41,649 nt of DNA from Bacteroidota bacterium. GTDB lineage: Bacteria; Bacteroidota; Bacteroidia; Cytophagales; Cyclobacteriaceae. Shown here piece after piece: positions 34,265-41,649 of this stretch; positions within the stretch are counted from its first letter, which is position 1; each line of letters begins with the position of its first letter. Both the position numbers and the translations under genes were made by a program. The stretch lies in assembly GCA_023417065.1 (NCBI GenBank), contig JAEZGH010000073.1, positions 1-41,649 of the forward strand. Direction: 5' to 3'. The notes under the pieces were generated by a model, which saw only the letters and a list, made by a program, of their open reading frames with translations, did not search any database and had not been told where the DNA came from.

Positions 34265-35824
34265 ATGATACAGGTCGGTGCCCGGAGGCTAACAACAAAA
34301 GATTTTGAAGAAGTTTTGTTCAACAAAAGCGACGTTGTTCTCGATACCGATGGCACCGAACGTGTAAAGCGCAACTTCGAGTTCCTGAAAGCTTATGCCG
34401 AGCACAAGATCATTTATGGCATCAACACAGGGCTCGGGCCCATGGCACAATACAAGATCAGCGAAGAAGATCAGCGCCAGCTTCAGTATAATCTCATCCG
34501 TAGTCATAGTTCAGGGGCAGGCGAACCATTTGATGAAGTAAATGCCCGCGCAACGATGCTCGCGAGGCTCAATAGTCTAATGCAAGGCTATTCGGGTATT
34601 CATCCCAGCGTAGTAGAAATACTTTCTGAACTCCTCAACAAAAATATCAGTGTATGCATATTTGAAAAAGGCGGAGTAGGGGCAAGCGGTGATCTTGTTC
34701 AACTGGCACATCTTGCGTTAAATCTCATCGGCGAAGGAGAAGTCTGGAACAAAGGCAGGCTGGAGCCGACATCGAAAGTATTTGCTGAACATTCGATCAC
34801 GCCCCTGGAAATTCATCTGCGGGAAGCACTTGCTCTTATGAATGGCACGTCGGCAATGACAGGAGTAGGGATGGTGAATTTGATCAATGCTCAGAAGTTG
34901 CTTGCCTGTTCTATTATGTTGTCGGCCGTAACAAACGAGCTGATGAAATCATTTGATGATCACTTTTCGCCGGAATTAAATCACGTGAAGTTGCACCGGG
35001 GGCAGTCGAAAGTCGCCGAAATCATACGTGCGTTATTAGCCGATAGTAAATTGATCAGAAAGCGACCCGAGCATCTGTACCATCGGAAAATAGAGGAAGC
35101 AGTCTTTACCGACAAGGTTCAGGAATACTATTCGCTGCGGTGCGTGCCGCAGATCCTCGGACCAGTATACGATACGTTGCAGGAAGTGAAGCAGGTACTC
35201 GAAGATGAAGTCAATTCGGCAAACGACAATCCTGTTATCGATCATGAAAAGGAGATGGTCTATCATGGCGGCAACTTTCACGGCGATTATGTCGCGCTGG
35301 CGATGGACAAGCTCAAGATCGTGATCACCAAGCTTACGATGCTCGCTGAACGACAGTTGAATTACCTGTTGAACGATAAGTTGAATCAAAAACTTCCGCC
35401 GTTCATCAATCTTGGAAAGCTTGGACTCAACTTTGGCTTGCAGGGTATGCAGTTCACAGCAACGTCAACAACGGCCGAAAACCAGACGCTTTCATTTCCG
35501 ATGTATCTGCACAGCATACCCAATAACAACGACAATCAGGATATTGTGAGCATGGGATGCAATGCCGCATTGATTACGCGAAAAGTTATCAACAACGCGT
35601 TCGACGTTTTGACTATCCAACTGCTTGCAGTCGTTCAGGCGATAGATTACCTTGAATGTCAACCCAGGCTTTCAGGCTTTACGAGCCGGCTCTACCGGGA
35701 AGTCCGTGAATTGCGTGGCCCCATTATCGAAGACAAACCAATTTATAAGGATCTGTCCGTTATCAGAGAGTATCTGATGCGTCTCGGCTCCGAAATTTCA
35801 TTCAACCAAACCGACATCGGATGA
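34265..35824 (+). CDS. Aromatic amino acid ammonia-lyase, probable tyrosine ammonia-lyase
   Basis: 519 residues of the MIO lyase family. The self-processing Ala140-Ser141-Gly142 lies in GGVGASGDLVQLAHLAL; Tyr51 in IYGINTGLGPM is the catalytic base. NLIRSHSSGAGEP, YSLRCVPQILGPV, SANDNPVID, YHGGNFHGDY, MDKLKIVITKLTMLAERQLN and SIPNNNDNQDIVSMG closely follow the tyrosine ammonia-lyase of Flavobacterium johnsoniae as I recall it. It would give p-coumarate, the starter of flexirubin pigments. Histidine ammonia-lyase for histidine use is the alternative, but no other hut gene is present and a polyene locus follows. Its stop overlaps the next start by 4 bp (ATGA). Confidence 0.9.
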   Translation: MIQVGARRLTTKDFEEVLFNKSDVVLDTDGTERVKRNFEFLKAYAEHKIIYGINTGLGPMAQYKISEEDQRQLQYNLIRSHSSGAGEPFDEVNARATMLARLNSLMQGYSGIHPSVVEILSELLNKNISVCIFEKGGVGASGDLVQLAHLALNLIGEGEVWNKGRLEPTSKVFAEHSITPLEIHLREALALMNGTSAMTGVGMVNLINAQKLLACSIMLSAVTNELMKSFDDHFSPELNHVKLHRGQSKVAEIIRALLADSKLIRKRPEHLYHRKIEEAVFTDKVQEYYSLRCVPQILGPVYDTLQEVKQVLEDEVNSANDNPVIDHEKEMVYHGGNFHGDYVALAMDKLKIVITKLTMLAERQLNYLLNDKLNQKLPPFINLGKLGLNFGLQGMQFTATSTTAENQTLSFPMYLHSIPNNNDNQDIVSMGCNAALITRKVINNAFDVLTIQLLAVVQAIDYLECQPRLSGFTSRLYREVRELRGPIIEDKPIYKDLSVIREYLMRLGSEISFNQTDIG

Positions 35825-36549
35825 AGTATGCAATAGTCACCGGCGGATCACGCGGAATTGGCAGGGCAATCGCCCTGAAGTTCGCGGACGAAGGTTATAA
35901 TATTCTGCTTACTTACAGGAGCAACGACACGGAGGCCGGGAATACGCTTGCGCTATTGCGCGAGAAGAACGTTGAGGCCGAAGCACTGAAGTTTGACGTT
36001 GGCAGCAAGGCTGATGTGGATCGCGTTCTTGGCGGATGGCTTGAGGCCAACCCTGATAAGGTGGTTGAAATTCTGGTCAACAACGCCGGCATCAGGCAGG
36101 ATTCGCTACTGATGTGGATGACCGACGAACAGTGGAAGTCAGTAACCGGTGCCAGTCTCGATGGCTTCTATTATGTCACGCGTCTTGTGCTTAACGGCAT
36201 GCTGGTCAAGCGCTATGGAAGGATCGTGAACGTTGTTTCGCTTTCGGGAATCAAAGGTTTACCGGGACAGACAAACTACTCGGCGGCCAAAGCTGGCGTA
36301 ATCGGTGCGACCAAGGCCCTGGCGCAGGAGGTAGCCCGACGCAGCGTGACGGTCAACGCTGTCGCACCTGGATTTATCCGGACGGACATGACCCAGGACT
36401 TGAATGAAAAGGATTTGAAGTCATTAATTCCCATGCAGCGGTTCGGCGAACCCGAAGAAGTTGCTGACGCCGTAGCGTTCCTCGCCTCACCGCGGGCTTC
36501 TTACATTACGGGGACGGTCTTGTCGATTAACGGGGGGCTGTATTCCTGA
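35821..36549 (+). CDS. 3-Oxoacyl-ACP reductase (FabG-like SDR) of the polyene locus
   Basis: 242 residues. Rossmann motif TGGSRGIGRAIA (7-18), NNAG at 87-90, Ser140, Tyr153 and Lys157 of the catalytic set (YSAAK), and the C-terminal FLASPRASYITGTVLSINGGL. The Asn of the usual FabG tetrad (in the NLTG-like segment) is replaced by Ser112 in GASLDGFYYVT. NADPH preference is suggested by Arg11 and the YRSND segment. It reduces the beta-keto group after each condensation. Coupled to the lyase gene by overlap. Confidence 0.93.
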   Translation: MKYAIVTGGSRGIGRAIALKFADEGYNILLTYRSNDTEAGNTLALLREKNVEAEALKFDVGSKADVDRVLGGWLEANPDKVVEILVNNAGIRQDSLLMWMTDEQWKSVTGASLDGFYYVTRLVLNGMLVKRYGRIVNVVSLSGIKGLPGQTNYSAAKAGVIGATKALAQEVARRSVTVNAVAPGFIRTDMTQDLNEKDLKSLIPMQRFGEPEEVADAVAFLASPRASYITGTVLSINGGLYS

Positions 36550-36819
36550 TTCCCGGGAAGTGGAATTTGCAAGAGACAGACACCCGGTTTGTCAAATTCT
36601 CAATCCCTCATATGGCTAACAGGGCAGGCAACCGGCCAGCATAGATGCCTGCTCGTCCCTGAACCCATGAAAGTTGAGCCTTGAAACTTTGAATCTTACA
36701 CCATTTCCCATTTCCGGCGCCCGGTTGCCCTATATTTTCCCGATTTAAAATATATTTTTGTGATCGTTTTACTTTCACCTTGCACAATGCGGGGGTCAAT
36801 GGTAAAGTGAAGTGACTTC
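36550..36819. other. 270-bp gap within the polyene locus holding dispersed repeat words
   Basis: Contains GCAGGCAACCGGCC and CGCCCGGTTGCCC (inverted to each other in part) and CCTTGAAACTTTGAATC, words of the same style as in the 29.6-30.4 kb island. No gene-like frame. A TAnnTTTG box near its right end could serve a second promoter. Confidence 0.6.
36753..36760 (+). promoter_or_regulatory. Candidate -7 box for the ketosynthase-ACP operon
   Basis: TATTTTTG matches TAnnTTTG, lies in AT-rich DNA and is 59 bp upstream of the ketosynthase ATG at 36820. GTTG at 36724-36727 is the nearest -33-like element, somewhat too far (25 bp). Confidence 0.45.
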
Positions 36820-38040
36820 ATGAGCAGAGTAGTAATCACGGGATTAGGAATATACTCCTGCATAGGCAAGAACCTGGCGGAAGTAAATAATTCGCTGTAC
36901 GAAGGCAAATCTGGTATCGTCCTGGATCCGCGCCGTAAGGAGATGGGGTATCGTTCAGGATTGACCGGCTTCGTTGAGCGACCGGCGCTGAAAGGCATCC
37001 TCGACCGCCGCGCCCGCGTCATGCTTCCCGAACAGGGCGAATACGCATATCTCGCCACGGTTGAAGCAATGAAGAATGCCGGCATTGACCAGGATTACAT
37101 CGATAAAAATGAAATCGGCATCATCTACGGCAACGACAGCTCCGCACAGCCTGTTATCGAAGCCATAGACATCATACGCGAAAAGAAAGACACGATGATG
37201 GTAGGTTCCGGCTCTGTTTTTCAGGTGCTGAACTCTACCGTGAATATGAACCTGGCCACCATCTTCCGGCTGAAGGGCGTGAACTTCACAGTCAGTGCAG
37301 CCTGCGCCAGCGGTTCACACGCCATAGGTCTGGCTGCTATGTTCATCCGGCAGGGGATGCAGGATTGCATCGTTTGTGGTGGTGCCCAGGAAACCAATGT
37401 ATACTCTATGGGGAACTTCGACGCCCTGGGAGCGTTCTCCGTACGTGAAGACAATCCCACGGCAGCTTCCCGCCCGTTTGACCGCGACCGCGATGGACTT
37501 GTTCCAAGCGGGGGAGCAGCAACCGTGATACTTGAAAGCTATGAGTCGGCGAAACGCCGGGGGGCAAAAATTCTGGGTGAAGTCATCGGCTATGGGTTCT
37601 CCTCCAATGGAGAGCACATTTCAAATCCAAGCGTCTCCGGTCCGGCACGAAGTCTGCGGATGGCAATGAAAGCATCCGGACTCCAACCAAAAGAAATTGA
37701 TTACGTAAACGCTCATGCAACATCGACACCTGCCGGAGATACCAGCGAAGCAAAAGCGATTTATGAAGTCTTCGGCTCCGGCACGCCGGTGAGCAGTACA
37801 AAGTCGATGACCGGTCACGAATGCTGGATGGCAGGAGCAAGTGAAATCGTGTACTCGATGCTCATGATGCAAAACGGGTTCATTGCTCCGAACATCAACT
37901 TCGAAACGCCGGATGAAGACTCGGCGCGCCTGAACATTGTCGCGAAAACGTTGAATAAAAATATTGATGTATTTTTGTCGAATTCTTTCGGTTTTGGCGG
38001 AACGAATTCAACCTTGATTGTTAAAAAGTGGGACCCTTAG
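36820..38040 (+). CDS. Beta-ketoacyl-ACP synthase (KAS II/FabF-like)
   Basis: 406 residues. Thiolase fold with catalytic Cys162 in VSAACASGSHAIGLA, His299 in NAHATSTPAGD and His333 in KSMTGHECWMAGASE; C-terminal NSFGFGGTNSTLIV. All three residues of the Cys-His-His set are present, so it should be active as a condensing enzyme. It starts or extends the polyene chain on the ACP encoded next. The GHECWMAGA segment departs from the common GHxxGAAG. Confidence 0.94.
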   Translation: MSRVVITGLGIYSCIGKNLAEVNNSLYEGKSGIVLDPRRKEMGYRSGLTGFVERPALKGILDRRARVMLPEQGEYAYLATVEAMKNAGIDQDYIDKNEIGIIYGNDSSAQPVIEAIDIIREKKDTMMVGSGSVFQVLNSTVNMNLATIFRLKGVNFTVSAACASGSHAIGLAAMFIRQGMQDCIVCGGAQETNVYSMGNFDALGAFSVREDNPTAASRPFDRDRDGLVPSGGAATVILESYESAKRRGAKILGEVIGYGFSSNGEHISNPSVSGPARSLRMAMKASGLQPKEIDYVNAHATSTPAGDTSEAKAIYEVFGSGTPVSSTKSMTGHECWMAGASEIVYSMLMMQNGFIAPNINFETPDEDSARLNIVAKTLNKNIDVFLSNSFGFGGTNSTLIVKKWDP

Positions 38041-38042
38041 TG

Positions 38043-38303
38043 ATGGACAAACAAACGATTATTGAAAAGATCAATGGTTTTCTGGTAGAGGAGTTCGAAG
38101 TTGAGCCCGGGAAAATATCACCTGACGCCAACCTTCGCGAAACACTCGAACTGGACAGCCTCGATTACATTGATCTTGTGGTGGTGATTGAGAGCAATTT
38201 CGGATTCAAGGTAAAACCGGAAGACTTCGCTTCTATTGTAACGTTCAGCAACTTCTATGACTACGTTGTCGAACGCGTTCAATCGAAAATAACAGCTTCA
38301 TGA
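38043..38303 (+). CDS. Acyl carrier protein
   Basis: 86 residues from ATG 38043, two bases after the ketosynthase stop; GTG codons at 38028 and 38040 are less likely starts. Ser39 in LELDSLDYIDLV is the phosphopantetheine site. Acidic helix II (DSLDYIDLVVVIE) and length are typical. It carries the growing aryl-polyene chain. Confidence 0.95.
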   Translation: MDKQTIIEKINGFLVEEFEVEPGKISPDANLRETLELDSLDYIDLVVVIESNFGFKVKPEDFASIVTFSNFYDYVVERVQSKITAS

Positions 38304-38304
38304 C

Positions 38305-39222
38305 ATGCCCCAATGGCAGGGTAAATCCCGGGGAAACCGCTTAGGATACAGCATATTTGTTTTTGTTGTTCGAACCGTCGGCGTGGCGCCGGCTTATTTC
38401 CTGCTGCGATTTGTCGCCCTGTACTATTTTTTGTTTTCATGGTCGGCATGGAAACACATCTACAACTATTTCCGGCGGCGTCATCACTTCTCCTTCATCC
38501 GATCGGTGAGGTCTGTCTACGCTAACTATTACGTTTTTGGTCAAACCATCCTCGATAAAATTGTAGTGATGGCAGGAATAACCAATCGCTTTACATTCGA
38601 TTTCGACGGAGAAGAACACCTCCACGAAATCGTGAACGGGGGCAGAGGCGGAATTCTTCTCAGTGGCCACGTCGGAAACTGGGAAGTTGCCGGACATCTG
38701 CTAACGCGAATCAACACGCGGATCAACGTTGTGATGTATGACGCCGAACATCAAAAGATAAAGGCATACATGGAGGAAGTTACCGGCGGAAGGAATTTTA
38801 ATGTCATTGTCATCAAAGACGACCTCTCGCATGTATACGCCATTGGCGAAGCCCTTCAGAAAAATGAACTTGTCTGCCTGCATGCGGATAGATACGTCGA
38901 TGGAAGTAATACAGAGCCGATGGTTTTTCTTGGCGGCACGGCGAGGTTTCCGATAGGGCCCTTTGCCCTGGCATCGACTTTCGGCGTGCCCGTATCGATT
39001 GTATTCGCTTTCAAGGAAACGTCACGGCACTACCATTTCTATGGATCCGCCCCGATCGACAGGAGAGATAACGAATCCAAAAATGAATTTAAGCGCCGGC
39101 TAATGGCAAACTTTGTCGGCCAGTTCGAAGAAAAAGTAAAGCGTTATCCTGTTCAATGGTTTAATTATTATAACTTTTGGAGCCGGTCCGAAAGTGAAAA
39201 TGTAACCGAATTCACAAACTAA
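38305..39222 (+). CDS. LpxL/HtrB-like lysophospholipid acyltransferase
   Basis: 305 residues with an N-terminal membrane segment (about 15-47). The acyltransferase motif is HVGNWE (His122, Glu127) in GILLSGHVGNWEVAG, followed by LVCLHADRYVDGS and FLGGTARFPIGPFALA. It starts one base after the ACP stop. In aryl polyene and flexirubin loci such enzymes attach the finished chain, or a second acyl group, to a lipid; the exact acceptor is not known. A true lipid A late acyltransferase is the alternative, but the position inside the pigment locus favours the former. Confidence 0.9.
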   Translation: MPQWQGKSRGNRLGYSIFVFVVRTVGVAPAYFLLRFVALYYFLFSWSAWKHIYNYFRRRHHFSFIRSVRSVYANYYVFGQTILDKIVVMAGITNRFTFDFDGEEHLHEIVNGGRGGILLSGHVGNWEVAGHLLTRINTRINVVMYDAEHQKIKAYMEEVTGGRNFNVIVIKDDLSHVYAIGEALQKNELVCLHADRYVDGSNTEPMVFLGGTARFPIGPFALASTFGVPVSIVFAFKETSRHYHFYGSAPIDRRDNESKNEFKRRLMANFVGQFEEKVKRYPVQWFNYYNFWSRSESENVTEFTN

Positions 39223-39234
39223 AAGATACCCGTC

Positions 39235-39660
39235 TTGCTCGCTACTGAAAACGACATTACCCGATTCATTCCGCAGCGGAATCCTATCGTGATGGTACAC
39301 GACCTTGTGGAGGCCAGTGACGACCATGCCATAACGAGATTGCATATCAGACAAAATAATGTCTTTGCCGACGCCGGCTATCTGGCGGAACCAGGTCTTG
39401 TCGAGAATATCGCGCAAACAGCAGCTGTGCACGTGGGCTTTCAGTGTACGAAGAAAGGAGTGCCTATTCCGATTGGTTATATCGCGGCTGTACGGGATTT
39501 AACCATCCACCAGCTTCCGCCAGTAGGAAGTGTGGTGACGACGCGCGTCAACATCACCAACAAAGTGCTTGACCTGACTGTTGCAAGAGGCGAGGTGGAA
39601 TGCGATGGCGTCGTATTGTGTTCCTGTGAAATGAGAATCTTCGCTAAAGTTCAATCGTAA
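39235..39660 (+). CDS. Hotdog-fold 3-hydroxyacyl-ACP dehydratase-like protein (ApeP/FabZ type)
   Basis: 141 residues beginning at TTG (39235); no in-frame ATG exists between the preceding stop and the conserved FIPQRNPIVMVHDLVE. GYLAEPGLVENIAQTAAVHVG corresponds to the central hotdog helix, with Glu/Gln in the position of the catalytic acid of FabA/FabZ. GYIAAVRDLTIHQLPPVGSVV follows. It probably dehydrates 3-hydroxyacyl-ACP to keep the chain conjugated. Gap to the acyltransferase 12 bp. Confidence 0.85.
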   Translation: MLATENDITRFIPQRNPIVMVHDLVEASDDHAITRLHIRQNNVFADAGYLAEPGLVENIAQTAAVHVGFQCTKKGVPIPIGYIAAVRDLTIHQLPPVGSVVTTRVNITNKVLDLTVARGEVECDGVVLCSCEMRIFAKVQS

Positions 39661-39665
39661 TAGTT

Positions 39666-40295
39666 ATGAGAAATAAAACCCTTTCCCTGATCCTGGTACT
39701 GTTTGCGATACACGTAAACGCGCAAACGGCCCGAGACATCTTTCAGCCTTCCACACCGATAACCTGGCTGGGGCTTGACTTCACAGAAGCGCGGTTTATC
39801 GGCGATCGTGAACGCCTCGGTTCTCACTCCGACGTGCTCCATCTGATGGAAGCTATCAACCAGTTGGTAATCAACGAACCTACTAAATACGACGTAGCCG
39901 CGGCGATAAAAAGACCAAAAGTTGAGATGGCAATCAATGTGACGTCAAACCACAACGCTCAACTTGACGTGAGCGAGTTGCTGTCAGATCAGTCAAAAGA
40001 CTATCAGCGACTGAAGCCCTCCGACATCCAGCAAATCATTTCAGATTATAACTTTGAAGGCGTTTCCGGAATCGGACTTATGTTCAACGTCGAAGCTTTC
40101 AGCAAGCCCGATGAGTCGGCTTCGATTTGGGTAACGTTTATCAACCTCGATACAAAGGAAGTTCTGTGGACACAAAGGATGCTGGGCAAACCAGGAGGCT
40201 TCGGATTGAGAAACTTCTGGGGGCGGTCAGTCTACAGTATCATTAATGATATCAAGAAGAAGGAATTTGAAGTCTGGAGAAAGCGAAACTCTTAA
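39666..40295 (+). CDS. Secreted protein of unknown function in the polyene locus
   Basis: 209 residues, signal peptide MRNKTLSLILVLFAIHVNAQ. The mature part starts TARDIFQPSTPITWLGLDFTEARFIGD and ends with SVYSIINDIKKKEFEVWRK. No cysteine pair, lipobox or catalytic motif is evident; IWVTFINLDTKEVLWTQRM suggests a beta-sheet core. It begins 5 bp after the dehydratase stop and so belongs to the operon. A periplasmic helper in export or lipid transfer of the pigment is a guess from position only. Confidence 0.8.
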   Translation: MRNKTLSLILVLFAIHVNAQTARDIFQPSTPITWLGLDFTEARFIGDRERLGSHSDVLHLMEAINQLVINEPTKYDVAAAIKRPKVEMAINVTSNHNAQLDVSELLSDQSKDYQRLKPSDIQQIISDYNFEGVSGIGLMFNVEAFSKPDESASIWVTFINLDTKEVLWTQRMLGKPGGFGLRNFWGRSVYSIINDIKKKEFEVWRKRNS

Positions 40296-40350
40296 ACGTG
40301 GCAGTATTGACAGGTGTTCTTGTTTGTGATGAATCGCGGGGGTGCAGAAT

Positions 40351-40767
40351 ATGATGACACATGAGACCGAAGTGACTGTAAGGTTTAACGAAGCAGATCC
40401 TCTGGGGATCGTGTGGCATGGACACTATCTCCGATATTTTGAAGACGGCCGTGAAGCTTTCGGAAATCAATACGGCTTATCATACCTCGACTTCTACAGA
40501 AACGGCCTCGCCGTACCTGTCGTGTCTGTGCAATGTGACTACAAAAAGCCATTGCGCTACGGTGATAAAGTAATCGTGGAGACTACATGGCAGCCAACGC
40601 CGGCGGCCAAACTCCTTTTCACATATCGCGTGCTTGAATCATCGAGTCGTGCGCTCGTGGCGACGGGCTCCACCGTTCAGGTTTTCGTCGACGTGAAAAC
40701 TTTTGAACTTCGTCTCACCGTACCGGAATTTTTCGAGTCCTGGTTAAACAAATGGTTACCATCATGA
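40351..40767 (+). CDS. Acyl-CoA/ACP thioesterase (4HBT-type hotdog)
   Basis: 138 residues from ATG 40351 (40354 also possible; a GTG at 40342 is less likely). VRFNEADPLGIVWHGHYLRYFEDGREAF contains the 4HBT pattern with the catalytic Asp in ADPLGIVWHG and the Tyr seven on. VSVQCDYKKPLRYGDKVIVET follows. It could release or edit chains on the ACP, as the thioesterase does in aryl polyene loci. Its TGA overlaps the next ATG (ATGA). Confidence 0.9.
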   Translation: MMTHETEVTVRFNEADPLGIVWHGHYLRYFEDGREAFGNQYGLSYLDFYRNGLAVPVVSVQCDYKKPLRYGDKVIVETTWQPTPAAKLLFTYRVLESSSRALVATGSTVQVFVDVKTFELRLTVPEFFESWLNKWLPS

Positions 40768-41649
40768 GGAAAGTTTGGGTTGTAGCTGACAGTATCGTAT
40801 CCCCACTCGGGTTTTCTGCTGAAGAAAACTATGGTCGCCTTAAGGCTGGTGAAGTCGCTATTGGCGATTTTGCTTTCGATAGCGATCCTGAAAACATTAT
40901 CAAAGCTGCAGCTATTCGCAGCCGAACCTCCTTCGAAGGATTAACCTTTTTTGAAAGCATCTGCAGTATTGCTCTCGATCGGTTGTTTTCGAAAATCGCA
41001 TTGCCCAGAGAGCGCACGCTCTTCATCCTGTCGACTACAAAAGGGAACATCGACCTGATCGACAAGCAATCGGAATCTCCCGGAGGGCTGAAGCTCTATG
41101 ATACTGCCCTTCTACTCGCAAGCCGGTTTGGATTACAGCATGTCCAGGTGGTGAGTAATGCGTGTATTTCAGGTGTGCTTGCGCTGATCACCGCGAAGCG
41201 TTTTCTGCAGGCGAACAAGTACGACCACGCTGTCGTTCTTGGCGCCGACATACTTTCAAAATTCGTTGTCTCCGGATTTGCCAGTCTTCAGGCGCTGAGC
41301 AGCGAACCTTGCCGCCCATTCGATGCCGCGCGCAATGGCGTAAACCTGGGCGAAGCCGCTGCAGCAATGGTTCTGTCCGCCGACCCTCAAAAACTTGCAC
41401 CTGAATACACCGTCGCCCTAACCGGCGAAGGCGTAAGCAACGATGCCAATCACATTTCAGGGCCATCGCGGACAGGAGAGGAACTCGCCCTTGCGATTGT
41501 TAACGCGCTGGCTTCAGCGCGGATCAAGAAGGCAGACATTGACTTTGTCTCGGCCCACGGTACGGCTACTGTTTACAACGATGAAATGGAGTCGAAGGCG
41601 TTCTTCCTTGCCGGACTCGAAGGCGTGCCTGTCAACAGCCTGAAAGGAT
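40764..41649 (+). CDS. Beta-ketoacyl-ACP synthase, second copy, 3' end outside window
   Basis: 295 complete codons and one base from ATG 40764 (MRKVWVVADSIVSPLG) to the right edge, no stop. Cys134 in VVSNACISGVLAL, His265 in VSAHGTATVYNDE; the third residue (in NSLKG followed by a GHxxG segment) falls at the edge. NGVNLGEAAAAMVLS is conserved. It is more diverged from FabF than the first ketosynthase, as the partner or initiating KS of polyene loci often is. The missing residues mean activity cannot be judged. Confidence 0.9.
   Translation, partial: MRKVWVVADSIVSPLGFSAEENYGRLKAGEVAIGDFAFDSDPENIIKAAAIRSRTSFEGLTFFESICSIALDRLFSKIALPRERTLFILSTTKGNIDLIDKQSESPGGLKLYDTALLLASRFGLQHVQVVSNACISGVLALITAKRFLQANKYDHAVVLGADILSKFVVSGFASLQALSSEPCRPFDAARNGVNLGEAAAAMVLSADPQKLAPEYTVALTGEGVSNDANHISGPSRTGEELALAIVNALASARIKKADIDFVSAHGTATVYNDEMESKAFFLAGLEGVPVNSLKG

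Noticed and set aside
34265..35824. hutH (histidine catabolism)
   Set aside because: No hutU, hutI or hutG nearby; sequence words agree with the Flavobacterium tyrosine ammonia-lyase and the gene is coupled to a polyene reductase.

Overview
The window looks like chromosomal DNA of a gliding, non-photosynthetic Bacteroidota, most likely of the Cytophagales type. Four things point there: a PorP/SprF-type protein next to a giant secreted protein with a type IX secretion (T9SS) type B C-terminus, a complete-looking LpxK for lipid A, an operon of menaquinone genes, and a pigment locus headed by a tyrosine ammonia-lyase very like that of Flavobacterium. Several intergenic regions also carry TAnnTTTG boxes, the -7 element of Bacteroidota promoters. 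The species assignment is inference. No rRNA, tRNA, CRISPR array or insertion sequence was seen.

Layout. 1-9730 (minus): a secretion module. A 2129-residue hydrolase with 19 PKD-like repeats and a gliding-type C-terminal domain is followed, with a TAATG overlap, by a PorP/SprF protein carrying a C-terminal SPOR domain, and then by a second secreted esterase cut by the left edge of the window. 10294-16071 (minus): an exopolysaccharide operon with a single-domain response regulator, an initiating sugar transferase with a degenerate receiver-like N-terminus, three glycosyltransferases and a secreted propeller-like protein. 16312-21611 (minus): a menaquinone operon in the order thioesterase (MenI type), menF, menD, menB, menE. 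21737-29513: housekeeping and envelope genes: histidine phosphatase, TPR protein, coiled-coil protein with a lost zinc ribbon, NIF3-like protein, lpxK, porin and miaE.

29514-30613 is 1.1 kb without a convincing gene, but it is rich in short repeats: a duplicated composite unit, an 11-bp tandem array enclosed by a 13-bp inverted repeat, and a 22-bp tandem duplication. 30614-34134 is a metal-flavoured segment: an ABC ATPase, an FtsX-like permease with a long His/Asp-rich periplasmic loop, a small secreted CxxC protein, an OsmC peroxidase (minus) and a MerC-like membrane protein whose start codon sits in a perfect 17-bp palindrome.

34265-41649 (plus) is an aryl-polyene/flexirubin-type locus: tyrosine ammonia-lyase, ketoreductase, ketosynthase, acyl carrier protein, LpxL-like acyltransferase, hotdog dehydratase, a secreted protein of unknown function, a thioesterase and a second ketosynthase cut by the right edge. 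In the proposed pathway the lyase makes p-coumarate from tyrosine, the ACP carries the growing polyene, KS/KR/DH enzymes extend it, and the acyltransferase moves product to a lipid.

Most noteworthy candidates: the SPOR-tailed PorP with two flanking hydrolases, the pseudo-receiver sugar transferase beside a true receiver, the His-loop ABC system with the MerC palindrome, and the structured repeat island at 29.6-30.4 kb.
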